A stretch of 64,000 bases of DNA from contig CM012953.1 of the NCBI GenBank assembly GCA_000181795.3, positions 13,853,595 to 13,917,594 on the forward strand. The letters are read 5' to 3'. Position numbers and translations under genes: made by a program. The DNA comes from Trichinella spiralis. Taxonomy: Eukaryota; Nematoda; Enoplea; Trichinellida; Trichinellidae. This document shows, one piece after another, positions 26,388 to 37,007 of this stretch (the first letter of the stretch is position 1; every line of letters starts with the position of its first letter). Under the pieces are notes generated by a model. That model saw only the letters and a list, made by a program, of their open reading frames with translations, made no database searches and was not told the origin of the DNA.

Positions 26388-29089
26388 ATGGTAGCTGACA
26401 GGTCGAAATTTCCAACAAAAGAGGAGTCAAAGCTAAAAAAAATGAAGCGGTGGAGGCTAATACTTCGAAATCTATCCTTCAAGGTACTTTTGTTCAATCA
26501 ATTTTATTTCTTCAACTTGGCATTTAAGTAAATAATAAAGATAAATTTAAGTAAATAAGTGTGTAATAAATATTAACTTAAAAATTTTGGATATACTAAA
26601 TAAGTTTTAAGTTTAATTTTATTTCATTTTGATTCTTCTTATGTGCATTTGATATTACGTATTGATAAGATATTTCAGATTGTACTGTTTTACTCTAAAT
26701 TTTCTGTTTTATTAGGCAACCGCGGATGCCATTAGAGAAGTATTTGCACCATATGGTGAAATTATGGAAATAGTTTTACCTCAAAAAGGCAAGCTACTTT
26801 TCATTTCTGATATGTCTCACCACTTATTTTTATGTTGTTATAGATGGTCATTGTGCTGGCTTTGGATTTGTACAGTTTAAAACATTTCCGGCTGCTGTTC
26901 AGGCACTGAGAGAATTAAATGCAACATCACTTTTAAGTATTTTTAATTTTTCATGTATTTATACATTTATAAATAATATTGTGATGCTAGATCGCATTAT
27001 GGCTATTGACTGGGCTTTACCTAAAGATCAATATTTAAACCTTCTCATCAAAGGTTTGCATTTTTAGCATAATTATTATTTTTGTCACTATAAATGACTT
27101 TTGATTTAGAGAAGCAAGAAGCTGAAAACATGACAATGGAAGAGATGGTATTGAGGAAACTAGAATCTAAAAATGAGTTCACTCAAGCAAGTACAAGCAA
27201 AATCAAAGTGAAGAATGAAAACGAGGTAATCCAAGAAAACGATGTGGACGAAGAAGATCAGCTTCAGGAAGAAACTGAGATTATGGAAGAAGGCGAATCT
27301 TCTGAGAAGATATCAGCTGAAGATAATCTTCAAAAATCCAAAGAACAGAAACGGGATCCAGGAATTGAAGAAGGACGGACTTTATTTGTGCGGTAAATTA
27401 TGGCCACTTATAATTTTTTCCTATTGTTTTTAATATAAATGCTTTAAACTAAAGACTGGTATATTTTAGACATTTGCCGTTTGATGTTACAAATGACACC
27501 TTGAAGGAATATTTTTCACGGTTCGGGCCTCTCAAATATGCTTTGGTTTGTCGATATTCCGGAACAGATCATTCGAAAGGTAAAATGAATTTTTGTCTGC
27601 AGAAATGAAAGCACACATTCCTTCTATCGATATGCAGACACTGTAATTTTCAGATACAAATGTAATTATTGAAAACGATGTGTTGAATGATATGTTTTAG
27701 GTACGGGTTTTATTCAGTTTTTAACTAAAGAAGCGGCCCAAAAATGCCTGGAAGCCGCAAATAATGCATCAGAAGTATTTACTTACAAACTACTCTACGC
27801 TGATTGCTACATATATTATTAATTTAGAGCGAAAGACTTTGCATTGGCAACAGCAGTTTATCAGTGTGTTTAGCCGTTTCGCGTTCCGAACTGGAACGGC
27901 TAAATTCTGAGAAATGCATTTCAAAAAAGCAGCCAAAAGACAATCGAAACTTAAAATTGCTCGAATATTGTGGTATTATTATTTAATTTCGTTCATCTAT
28001 TTTTGCATTTACTTTTTTGATAAACGAATTTGACTATCATTAGAAGAGTTTATTTTGTGAAAGTTGAAATTTCAGAAGTGAAAGACAACTGCGGCATGTC
28101 GGCAAAAGATGCTGAAAAGAGAAAAAAGATCAAAGCTTCAAATGAGCAGAAATTGAAAAATTTAAATATTTTTTTGTCGCATACACGTCTTTGCGTGCAC
28201 AATTTACCTTTAAAATTATCTGACAAAGATTTGAAAAAACTATGCTATGAAGCTGTCAGTGATCGAAAGTCAAAAATTATTGAAGTAATCAGAAATGTTT
28301 ATACATAACTATGAATACGTGTGTGTATTAATTTTCTTTTGTTTAGTGTCGCATCATGAGAGATTTAAATCGAATAAATAGCAGTGGAATTGCTCATTCT
28401 TTAGGTTACGCTTTTGTACAGTTTACTGAGCATGAGCATGCATTAAAATGTTTAAAAGCTCTGAACAATAATCCGAAAGTTTTCACAAATGAAAAGGTAA
28501 GCAGTTTCTGTTTATTGTTTTGTAATTCTAAAAATTTTTGATAATGAATGACAGTTAGTGATTTCATTTGTTTTAATTTTTGTGAGAAAAATTTTACTAG
28601 CAAAATAAAGTTCATGTTGAGTCGCAGTATTATTTTTTATAAATAATTGAAATCACGTAAAGCTAAATATTATTTATTTATTGAATCAAAATTAATTATC
28701 AATTTTAGAGACCAATTGTTGAATTTTCGTTGGAAAATAAAGCAGTAGTGAATTTGAAAAATCAGCGCAGGGTTCATGCCAAGGTAAATTTACAATTGTA
28801 TAATTTTGCTAGATATAAATGTGTAATTGTTAATTTTCAGATGAAACAAATGGCAGTTTCAGCTGGAGTTTCAGAAATGAATCCAAATGAAGTACCTGTA
28901 GGGGAGAAGACAGAACATAAGAAACTTTCGAAAAAAGAAAGAAGACGAAAACGTCGATATTTTGCTAGAAAGATGCTATTTGAAATGCAACATGAAAAGC
29001 AGCGCGGATCTAAAAATTCTGTTTTAAATTTAAAAAGAAAAATGAGTGGAAATATGCAAAAGAATTTGACTGCTAAAAAATTAAAATAG
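26388..29089 (+). CDS. RBM28: Nucleolar RNA-binding protein RBM28 (Nop4 family)
   Basis: RRM protein of the nucleolus needed for large-subunit ribosome maturation (yeast Nop4). Twelve exons: 26388-26483, 26716-26788, 26844-26936, 26991-27053, 27110-27392, 27470-27579, 27701-27774, 27828-27972, 28076-28284, 28347-28496, 28709-28783 and 28841-29089, giving 507 residues. There are three RRMs: LILRNLSFK...GFGFVQF with AIDWALPKDQY; TLFVRHLPFD...KGTGFIQF; and TRLCVHNLPL...SLGYAFVQF followed by the family-typical RPIVEFSLENK. RRM1 and RRM2 here match human RRM2 and RRM3, so the human first RRM has no counterpart in this model. The C-terminus is Lys/Arg-rich (KKLSKKERRRKRRYFARK), a nucleolar-type tail. 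Intron 2 has a GC donor. The start follows an ATTCAG acceptor by nine bases; an in-frame ATG at 26289 is an alternative. Confidence 0.92.
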
Positions 29090-29113
29090 GCGTAACAAAT
29101 AATTTTTTATGAA

Positions 29114-29119
29114 AATAAA
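29114..29119 (+). terminator. Poly(A) signal of RBM28
   Basis: AATAAA 25 bases past the stop codon. Confidence 0.6.
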
Positions 29120-29302
29120 TTTCGTCAATTGAAGAAATATGATACAAATTGAAATGCAGCGAGAACATTTTTTGCTATTGTCTTAGGGCGAATATTTGTA
29201 AGCAACTTTATTTGAAAATTCTTTATAAATTATATACATGACATATTTCCTGGTGACAACAATGATTTAGTCTCTGAAAAAAGTAAGTTCTGCTTGAAGC
29301 TG

Positions 29303-29652
29303 TGTTGAGAACTGGAGCTACAGTATATCATTACCTTGATTATCTCAAATACAGTAATTGGATATATAGGGAGTGGCGATAGATGAGAGTGGTTGCTGGT
29401 AACGTAAGAAGTTAAAGGTTTTTGTGCCTTGTGGTTTATCAGTTGTATTACAGTCTTGCACTGAGGTATTCACGCTTCTGTTTATGTCTTGCGTTAAGTA
29501 AGCAGTGCGATCATTCGATTGAGTTTTCTTTATTCACGTTTGATTGTGCACGCGGGATAGTCGCGTGCGGGTAGTCAGAATTGCGTCTGACAGAAATAGC
29601 GCTGCAGTCCACTGTTATTCAGAATCAAGTTGTGCGATTATTGTCGCCAACA
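29303..29652 (+). repeat. Left LTR of the BEL/Pao element
   Basis: Starts TGTTGAGAAC, ends GTCGCCAACA. Shared with the right LTR are blocks such as ACAGTAATTGGATATA, TTTTTGTGCCTTGTGGTT and GATTGTGCACGCGGGA followed by TCGCGTGCGGGTAGTCAGAA. Confidence 0.85.
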
Positions 29653-29713
29653 TTTGGTCTTTCAAGCCGAATTATCAGAGATCTGTCGCGAACTAGCGAT
29701 TTACGGATAGGTT

Positions 29714-32107
29714 GTGATAGTGATCGAAGCAATGGCCATGGTGAAATCACCATCCCCTTCGAAGAAGTTGGTTGCAAATAAGGAACGGTTACAGCTTCTC
29801 CTGGAAGAACTGAACCAACTATGTACAAGTTTGGCGTCGGTGGCTGAGATCGAAGAGCAGATGCTGATGTCCGAAGAACTTTACCGTCAGACGGATGCAC
29901 TTCAGGTAGAGTATGAGACAAGTCTGGATGATGCCGAGCGAAGAGTCGCGATGATGCAGTGGGCGAAGTTTCGAAAAAGCTTTCGACAGAGCAAGGCCCA
30001 AGCGCGAGCTTTGATAAGCGCAGTGCATGCAGAGGAAGTGGGTTCCCGGAGCACGAGGACAGCAGAGATCGAGAGGAATGTTCAACTGTCGCACTGTGAT
30101 GTTCCGAAATTTGACGATAACGTCACGAAATTTCGGGAATTTTGGGAGCAATTCGACACCAGTGTTCACAAGCAAGCAGATCTGTCAGATGCGGTAATGC
30201 TAACATATCTGCGCAGCTGCTTGTCCGCCGCAAATGCCGACTGTGATGAGATGACAGCTCGAAGGCTGCAGGAACGCTTTGACAGACCAATCGCCGCGAT
30301 TAGAAAACTGACGCTCAGCTTAGCCGAGATCTCGAACGGCGAATGGGAGCTGAAGGCTCTCTGTGATCACCTGCACCGAAACGTCGATGCATTGGCGGCG
30401 CTGGGAAAGGATCCTCGAACGGCCGAGCTCACAGCAGCAGAAATACTCATAACGTTGAGTAGAGAGAAGCTCCCGAAGATGACAAGGATCAAGTGGGACG
30501 AGGCGACGAAGGCAGACGAGACAGCACGATCTGATCTGACAGCATTCATGCGGTTTATCCGGGAACAGACGGAATTGCTGACCGAATCTCGTCACTCAGT
30601 CCGCAGAAGTAGCCCCAGTAAGTCATCCACTACCATTTCAACCACTCGAAAGGATAGTCCTCCTGAAAGACACGCGCGAACGGCCACGTTCCTGCAAGAT
30701 TCAGTTGCGCATGATTGCCCCATTTGCAAAGGTTCACACAAGGTGTCGGTCTGTCCGAACTTGCAGAAGGCTGATCATCGTCAGCGTCAAGTTCTGGTGA
30801 AGAAAGCTGGTCTGTGCTTCATCTGCCTTGAAGTCGGACACTTGGCAAAATGGTGTAACCGGAAGGGAGGAAGATCAAAAGACTGGAAGCGCGACGATTC
30901 CTCTACTACGCCACACCCAGGGAAGGCACCCTGTCCGAAGGAAAAGGCTGACCGACTGAAGAAGGCCAAGGCGCCCCAGTCCGTACGAGCAAACGTTGCA
31001 TCGATCGATGGGTCGATCGGGACTCGTCTGCAGACGGTTTGGGCGATCGCCCATGGTGATGAAGGGAGAATAATGACCGTTAACTGCCTATTTGATTCGG
31101 CAGCAGAACGATCGTTTATTAGGCAGGATGTGGCGGACGAGCTTGGCCTCAAAGGTGAAGCATTTCCAGTTGCGGTACATGGCATTGGTGGCGCGAGTAA
31201 CGAGATCCAGAAGTCACGATTGGTGGACTTCTGGCTGAGCCCTCTGGCTGGAGAACCTCGGTACTCAATGAAGGCGCTAACTATGCATACTCTGTGCAAC
31301 GACATCGTGCTGACGAAAATATCGAAGCTAACCTGGCCTCACCTTCACACGTTGGAACTCCCAGAGGAAGAGGAAGAAGTTCCAGTGCACGTCATAATTG
31401 GCGTCGACCGTTACTTCCACTTGATAGGATCCACGGTCATCCGTGGAGGGGAGGATGATCCAGTAGCTGTAGAAACACTCCTAGGTTGGGTGATCTGCGG
31501 GCCACTTCCCTCATCACCCCACCGACCCGCTGTCTCAGCACGATGCGCATCCACGGACGCTGAAAGCTGTCGGATCTTGCGGAAGATTTTGCAGTTGGTG
31601 TCGCTTGGGATTCATCAGGAATCAGAGGAAGCTCAGTCAGACATGGTGCCGAAGGAAGTTGAGCTGTCCCTCTTGTACAACGGTGTGAGATACACCGTTT
31701 GCCTTCTTTTGAAGAAGGCCTACAACACTCTGCCGAATCGCCAGTTAGCCATAATACGGCTCGGTTCGGTCCAGACGGGGCGGTTTACCTGCCCGGAAAG
31801 TGCGAGCAGTTCGCCAGACGTTTTGAAGCACACGCCTGCAGTGGATCACAGCGTAAGTGATTGGGGACAACTACGGGAGTCATTGGGAAATCTCTGGCAG
31901 CGAGTGTCAGACGTGTTTATCTACCGCCCACTGGAAAGGTTGGTGTCACGAACCCAAGACCCGAAGATGGACCTGCTTAAGCTGGCAGCCTCGGTCTTCG
32001 ATCGTCGAGATTGCCTGGCACCATACGCGGTGAGAACGACGACAAAACATTCCATGCCGCTCCCGCATGGCGACGAAGTGGAAGACGTGATTGCAGAATA
32101 TTCGTAG
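29714..32107 (+). CDS. Gag-protease reading frame of the BEL/Pao element
   Basis: A single unspliced frame of 797 codons inside the element. Parts in order are an N-terminal coiled region, a Pao-type gag core of the DUF1759 kind (around FREFWEQFDTSVHKQADLSD and ILITLSREKLPKM), two Cys-His knuckles (CPICKGSHKVSVC and CFICLEVGHLAKWC) and an aspartic-protease-like domain with LFDSAAERSFI. It is richer in GC than the host genes around it. Structural/protease part of a fossil element, not a host gene. Confidence 0.85.
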   Translation: MIVIEAMAMVKSPSPSKKLVANKERLQLLLEELNQLCTSLASVAEIEEQMLMSEELYRQTDALQVEYETSLDDAERRVAMMQWAKFRKSFRQSKAQARALISAVHAEEVGSRSTRTAEIERNVQLSHCDVPKFDDNVTKFREFWEQFDTSVHKQADLSDAVMLTYLRSCLSAANADCDEMTARRLQERFDRPIAAIRKLTLSLAEISNGEWELKALCDHLHRNVDALAALGKDPRTAELTAAEILITLSREKLPKMTRIKWDEATKADETARSDLTAFMRFIREQTELLTESRHSVRRSSPSKSSTTISTTRKDSPPERHARTATFLQDSVAHDCPICKGSHKVSVCPNLQKADHRQRQVLVKKAGLCFICLEVGHLAKWCNRKGGRSKDWKRDDSSTTPHPGKAPCPKEKADRLKKAKAPQSVRANVASIDGSIGTRLQTVWAIAHGDEGRIMTVNCLFDSAAERSFIRQDVADELGLKGEAFPVAVHGIGGASNEIQKSRLVDFWLSPLAGEPRYSMKALTMHTLCNDIVLTKISKLTWPHLHTLELPEEEEEVPVHVIIGVDRYFHLIGSTVIRGGEDDPVAVETLLGWVICGPLPSSPHRPAVSARCASTDAESCRILRKILQLVSLGIHQESEEAQSDMVPKEVELSLLYNGVRYTVCLLLKKAYNTLPNRQLAIIRLGSVQTGRFTCPESASSSPDVLKHTPAVDHSVSDWGQLRESLGNLWQRVSDVFIYRPLERLVSRTQDPKMDLLKLAASVFDRRDCLAPYAVRTTTKHSMPLPHGDEVEDVIAEYS

Positions 32108-32184
32108 TAACTGGTAACAAGGCCAGTGCGACCACTGATCCTGTTGGAACCGGTGGGAAGTTCGTCCATCGGGGAGGGGGAGGT

Positions 32185-32524
32185 TGTTGAAAACAGCAGT
32201 TACGGTACACCAGTACCTTATCTCTAGTACAGTAATTGGATATAAATATATAGAATGCGACTGAAGAAAGTGGTTACTGGTGACGGTTAAGGGTTTTTGT
32301 GCCTTGTGGTTAATCGGTTGTGTTACGATCTTGCATTGAGGTATTTGCGTTTCTGTTTGTCTTACATTGAGTAAACAGTGCAAATATTCGACTGAGTTTT
32401 GTTGATTCACGCTTGATTGTGCACGCGGGACGGTCGCGTGCGGGTAGTCAGAATCACGTTTGGCGGAAATAGAGATATAGCCTTTTATTACTGAAGATCA
32501 AGATGCGCAATTATTGTCGTTACA
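32185..32524 (+). repeat. Right LTR of the BEL/Pao element
   Basis: Starts TGTTGAAAAC immediately after the polypurine tract and ends GTCGTTACA. Same internal blocks as the left copy, with visible divergence. Confidence 0.85.
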
Positions 32525-32526
32525 GT

Positions 32527-32896
32527 TGTAACGGGTACGATTAAACAATTAAAAGGAAGTCAAGATCGAAAGGAAGAAAGCAACGCAGACGCCAATTCAA
32601 GAATGATAATTACGTTAGCCGATTTCAAAAGGTGAACGGCATCTATCTAACGGCATAAACATTTTCCGATATATGTATATAGAGTGATTGTGACGCTTAG
32701 TTAGTGTGTGTTAGTGAAAGTGTGTGGTATAGCTGCTTAGAGAACGCATGAGATAGCTACGTGGTATAGTCGTTGTGTAAAATAGCTTGTGTGTGCGAAT
32801 TATTAGTGCTTCTGTCTGTTTGTGAATAAACGCTAAAAACCAGAGATATGCCGCACATGAATGACCAACAAAAGTCTACCGTAACAGGATGTTACA
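32527..32896 (+). mobile_element. Solo LTR of a second family, abutting the BEL/Pao copy
   Basis: About 370 bases bounded by TGTAAC and GTTACA, a perfect 6-base inverted terminal pair of the TG...CA type common in Gypsy-like LTRs. An AATAAA lies near 32825. There is no coding content and no similarity by eye to the neighbouring LTRs. No exact target duplication flanks it, so the edges are tentative. Confidence 0.55.
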
Positions 32897-33039
32897 CAAT
32901 TAATATTTTTTCCTTTTCGAGAAGAAACGGCAAAAGCTACATATTTGAATATTTTTATTTTAAAATTATTTCAAAAATACTTTTAACTGAGTAAGTACTT
33001 AAGTATTTGTCATTTTATTGGCATTAATGTAAATAATGA

Positions 33040-33311
33040 TGTTGAGAACTCCCTCCGGTTGAGCCTGACCATCCGCATCCGCTACCGTAACCGGCGATTG
33101 GCGGTGGTGACGTAATAGTCATGTGCGAAGGTGTGTGAACGCGTGTAAAAACCTGATCTTGTGTTGGCGTGTGATTGTTTTGTGCGATTCTTCCGAATAA
33201 AGCTTAGTTTCCATGCCGTTGTTCCCGAACTGTCGCTAGCACCTCTAAGCCTCAGAAGAGCCAGTGACTCTGTTAGCGAAACGCAACTGTCACGTACAGT
33301 TCGATTGAACA
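33040..33311 (+). mobile_element. Solo LTR with 5-bp target duplication, upstream of TRIP4
   Basis: 272 bases from TGTTGAGAAC to ATTGAACA, flanked by AATGA on both sides (33035-33039 and 33312-33316). The TG...CA ends, the 5-base duplication and an internal AATAAAG near 33198 mark it as a solo LTR left by recombination between the two ends of an element. The start resembles the BEL/Pao LTR start above, suggesting the same superfamily. It ends 89 bases before the TRIP4 ATG. Confidence 0.85.
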
Positions 33312-33400
33312 AATGAATTATTTAAACTTGAAAATCACCTTTCTGTAAAACTAAGTTTTTATTATGCTTGTGATTTGTACGCGCTACGTTTTTGTTGTTT

Positions 33401-35482
33401 ATGGATAATCAAAATTTAAATAATGAAAATATTGGAGATGACGATATTGACAACAAATCTTCAGGCGATAAAAATACAAAAAAGTATAAAATGTTTCTTC
33501 GTCAAAAACAACGAGGTACATTCAGCATTTAACGATTAATCATTTATCTAATGTTATATTGCGTAGAACAAAGGAAAGAAAAAAGACAAGTGAAGATTTT
33601 TGAAAATAAAAAAGTAGTGCTTCCTGGACATCACTTTTGCGATTGCCAAGGCACGGAACATGATGTTTTAAATAACTGTCTGAACTGTGGTCGCATAGCT
33701 TGCATTCAAGAAGGTTCTGGACCATGTGCATTTTGTGGCCATTTGGTCTGTATTTTTTTTCGCATGAAAAATTATCTGAAAATTGTGTATATTTCAAATT
33801 TCTGTTTTCTGCATTATTGTAATTAATTTAGTGAAATGAAAATTTTCAGTTGCATTTTAAAGAGAATATAATATTATTAATAATTTTCATTAAAATGTTA
33901 CAGTAGTAATTCATGATAAAGAAACCTTTCATATATTTATTTTAGCATTTTTATGATTATTTAGGTTTTTAACATCATATTGTTTAGGTACTTTCTAAAG
34001 CTGAAATGCTTAATAAAGCCAATGATCTGAAGGAGGAGCATCTAATCCCTTCAGAGTGTAAAGAACCTCTTTCATTGGCAAAGCTTAGTGAAGATTTGCA
34101 AAAAGCACTGCAGTGTAAAGATAAGTTACTAGAATATCAGAAAGATAGGTTTGTTTTAAGATATTTTTTTATATGTGTTTAATAATTATTTGTTAAGTGT
34201 CCGACGAACAACTATATATGACGACCAATCTGATTATTTTATGATGAATGGAGGTAAAAGTTGGTTAAGTGATAAAGAAAGAGCTGAAATGGAAGGAAAA
34301 TACAATGAGCTGCTAGCGAAAAAATATGCGCCTAGAAGTGAAAGAAAAATTATCGTTGATTTTGGGCCGGATGAAATTGTGGAACAAAGCACATCGTACA
34401 ATTTATGTTCTGATGAGTTTGCTAAATCACTTGAAGAAGGTGAAACTATTTTGCCAAAATCAGTAGTGACAAATGAAAAGATAGCAGCTGAAGTACTGGA
34501 TTATTTTAATTTACTTAAATGCTTACAATAATACTTTTCTTCTAGTACATCCCACGAGTTAAAAATTTGAATTTTAATAACGCCGAGCATGTTGGAAGAG
34601 CAGTTGAACAAATATCTCGTGTTCAAGATGATTATATTACTGAAATTCATGATTCAGGCATTTGTTTGAGTGTTCACCAACCATTCGCATCTCTTTTGAT
34701 TCGTGGAATTAAACGGTTCGTAAACAAATAACGGTAAATTTAGATGCGTAAAAATATGTGAATATTTTAGTTTTGAAGGCAGAAGTTGGTATTCCACACA
34801 TAGGGGTCTTCTTTGGATTGCCTCTACAGCAAAACCTTTAAATCATGAAGAAAAAGAACAAATCGAAAGCTTTTATCTACGCTTGTATAATGGTATTTTT
34901 TTCTGAATATTTGTGCATATATTTATACTTGCTTGTAAATAGTGAGCATTTTTAGTTTCTAAATACTGATCTGCTACTTATTATTTATTTGTTTTGAGAC
35001 ATTTTATTTTTTGCAGATCAATTACCAAAGCCTTTTCCTGAACAATACATAACAGGTTGTTTACTTGGATGTGTGAATATGGTTGACTGTCTTCCTCAAG
35101 AACAGTTTTTTGAACAGTATTCCTATGGTGAAGTTGAAAGTCCGTACGTTTTCATTTTTGAAAATCCTGTTGAACTGGCAGTGAAGATTCCTATTTCCGG
35201 AAAGAGACGTTTGTGTACGTATGTTTTATTTATTATGAACATGATTTATTGACATTAATCGTTCTGTTTTAAATTGTTTCTGCGTGAAATGCTTTTTAAT
35301 GTTATCCTTTTAACATTTAAACCTATGTACAAAAGCTGATTACGCAGTTTCAATTTCATGCATAAGTACCCTGCGTTTCCAGAATAACGTCAGTGTGAAT
35401 GTTAATATTTTTTGCAGATAATTTGGATACACAGATACACCAGGCTGCTAAAAAGGCGTTAGCAGCTACGTCGAATACTTGA
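33401..35482 (+). CDS. TRIP4: Activating signal cointegrator 1 (TRIP4/ASC-1)
   Basis: Subunit of the ASC-1 complex, a transcription co-activator also known for resolving collided ribosomes with the ASCC3 helicase. Eight exons (33401-33515, 33567-33745, 33988-34148, 34198-34492, 34546-34715, 34771-34892, 35017-35214, 35418-35482) give 434 residues. The C2HC5 zinc finger lies at about 60-98 (PGHHFCDCQG, NNCLNCGRIACIQEGSGPC, FCGHL). A central region contains RRTTIYDDQSDYF. The ASCH domain is at about 287-410 (GICLSVHQPFASLLIRGIKR, GRSWYSTHRGLLWIASTAK, GCLLGCVNMVDCL, SPYVFIFENP). The end IHQAAKKALA matches the family. Several donors are weak (gtctgt, gtttgt, gttcgt), but all junctions keep frame. 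The solo LTR lies immediately upstream. Confidence 0.94.
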
Positions 35483-35933
35483 TACTTGATAATTGCAAAA
35501 TTGTGTCGATGATGAATTCATTAAACAAAGGGTTTTGTATTTTATAAGAATAAAAGCTGGAAAACAAACTTATTACTTAATTTGTTATTTTAGTTATAAT
35601 TCGTGAACGACTACAGGTAAGTGAAACAAGGTGAACAAGGTATTTTACATTTTGTAGATAAATTTCATGTTTGTTGTAAGAAAAATTGTTCTGTAGTTAA
35701 TGTTATACTGATACAGGTTTCAGTTGAATGCACATGCAGTGCCAAAAAGAGGTATGGTTGTATTCTTTGCATAAATGTTGCGGAGAAATATATGTATAAT
35801 GTGTATCAGCAATCAGCTGGATTAGCTATAAGCATTTTAAACAATGAAATCTGTGTATTTCAATTAATTTTATTTAGATAATGCGCATTCAACAAATATA
35901 TTGTAAATGGCAGCGGTATTTATTTAACAAAAT
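35483..35933. terminator. Shared 3' region of convergent TRIP4 and SGF29
   Basis: 451 bases without a supportable gene. AATAAA on + at 35549-35554 lies 67 bases past the TRIP4 stop. AATAAA on - (35919-35924) lies only ten bases past the SGF29 stop, implying a very short 3'UTR there if used. Confidence 0.45.
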
Positions 35934-37007
35934 TCACTTCGTTTTATGATAGGTAAGAACATAGCGCTGCAAAACAGGCAGCGGTGGAGAAAATCCAGTA
36001 GCATATGTATTATCTTCGAAAGCTATGAGATATTCAGTAAAAGGATCTTGTGGCTGTTGAAAAACTGTACCTTTATAAAAGCAACTTGTTTGGGGGTAAA
36101 GTGCCAAGACAAGAGAATTCAAAGGAAACACAGTTTCTGGATAGTGCCGTGGATTGCAAAGATAAACAGGCAATGGTATCACTTTACGGCGACTAATGGT
36201 GTAGCTACTTTTTTCTTCTTCATCTATGTCTTCAACTGTGTATTTTGCGTAAGCACTGTTATAAAATTTAACCTGAAATTGGAAACAATTAAAAACAAAG
36301 AATTAATAAAATGTATACCAACCTCAGCAAGAATCCAGTTCTCATCTCCATCGGCATTTTTAACTCTCGCAGCAACTAGATCCCCTTTTTCACATATGTG
36401 ATTAAAGGCAGCAGGAATAGCTCCGCACAGTGGTGGAGGGGATTCTTTTTTCACAGACACCCAAAGTGGTATATTGATGGCAAACTGTTGTAGCATAAGC
36501 ATAAAAGCGCCACGTCGAACTTGACTAACACTAGTCTGAACGCTCAGAGATGTCTTTTCAAGTACCCGTTGGTTAGCCTCCTTTTCAGCCGTATGTCTCT
36601 CACGAAGTAAATATTCAACATCCTTCAGTTTTTTCTGCGCTTCACATACTAAGGCGAACTGCGCTTCTGTATGCTTCAATGCGTTCTCGTATGCAGTTTT
36701 CAATCGAGATCTACATTTCAAACTTTCAGTCAAACATAAAACTCAAACTTTAATAAAATCAATCACTCAAAATAATAAATTACTCATTTTGCCTAGAAGG
36801 TTTAATATCTTCGGACAATTTTTCATATAAACTAAATATTGCTAAAGTATCCGCCTTTTCGCCTTCTGTTGCTTCGATGATTTTTTTCAGCTGATTTCGC
36901 AGCTGTTCTTCCGCAAGGCAAAGATCACCCAATGAATCACTGTTAGAAGTAGAATCTGTGGCTGTGTTCACTACATTTGGAGATCGACTTCCCTTTTGTC
37001 TTGGCAT
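35934..37007 (-). CDS. SGF29: SAGA-associated factor 29
   Basis: Histone-reader subunit of SAGA/ATAC acetyltransferase complexes; its tandem Tudor domain binds H3K4me2/3. Three exons (36784-37007, 36323-36710, 35934-36272) give 316 residues (human 293). The N-terminal half is a coiled coil (LCLAEEQLRNQLKKIIEATE, LKHTEAQFALVCEAQKKLKD). The tandem Tudor covers about 178-312: GDLVAARVKNADGDENWILA, KYTVEDIDEEE, SRRKVIPLP, LVLALYPQTSCFYKGTV and YLIAFEDNTYATGFSPPLPV followed by QRYV. These match human residues that line the methyl-lysine pocket region (DIDEE, YPQTT.FY, FED..Y). An acceptor TTTTTCAG lies 12 bases before the ATG. The stretch from here to the cyclin gene at 54.3 kb has no supported gene. 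Confidence 0.95.

Larger units (their letters stand above)
29303..32524 (+). mobile_element. BEL/Pao-type LTR retrotransposon, incomplete fossil
   Basis: Two related direct repeats of about 345 bases flank a gag-protease region. A G-rich polypurine tract (32171-32183) directly precedes the right LTR, as expected for second-strand priming. The family call comes from the Pao-type gag, paired zinc knuckles and DUF1758-like aspartic protease. Reverse transcriptase, RNase H and integrase are not seen, so the copy looks broken, with at least one large loss. The LTRs differ clearly by eye (roughly a fifth of positions plus small indels), so it is old or mosaic. No matching target duplication was found. 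It lies between RBM28 and TRIP4. Confidence 0.85.

Noticed and set aside
29625-32410. Several - strand and shifted-frame open frames over the LTR element
   Set aside because: Shadows of the GC-richer gag-protease frame; no independent protein features.
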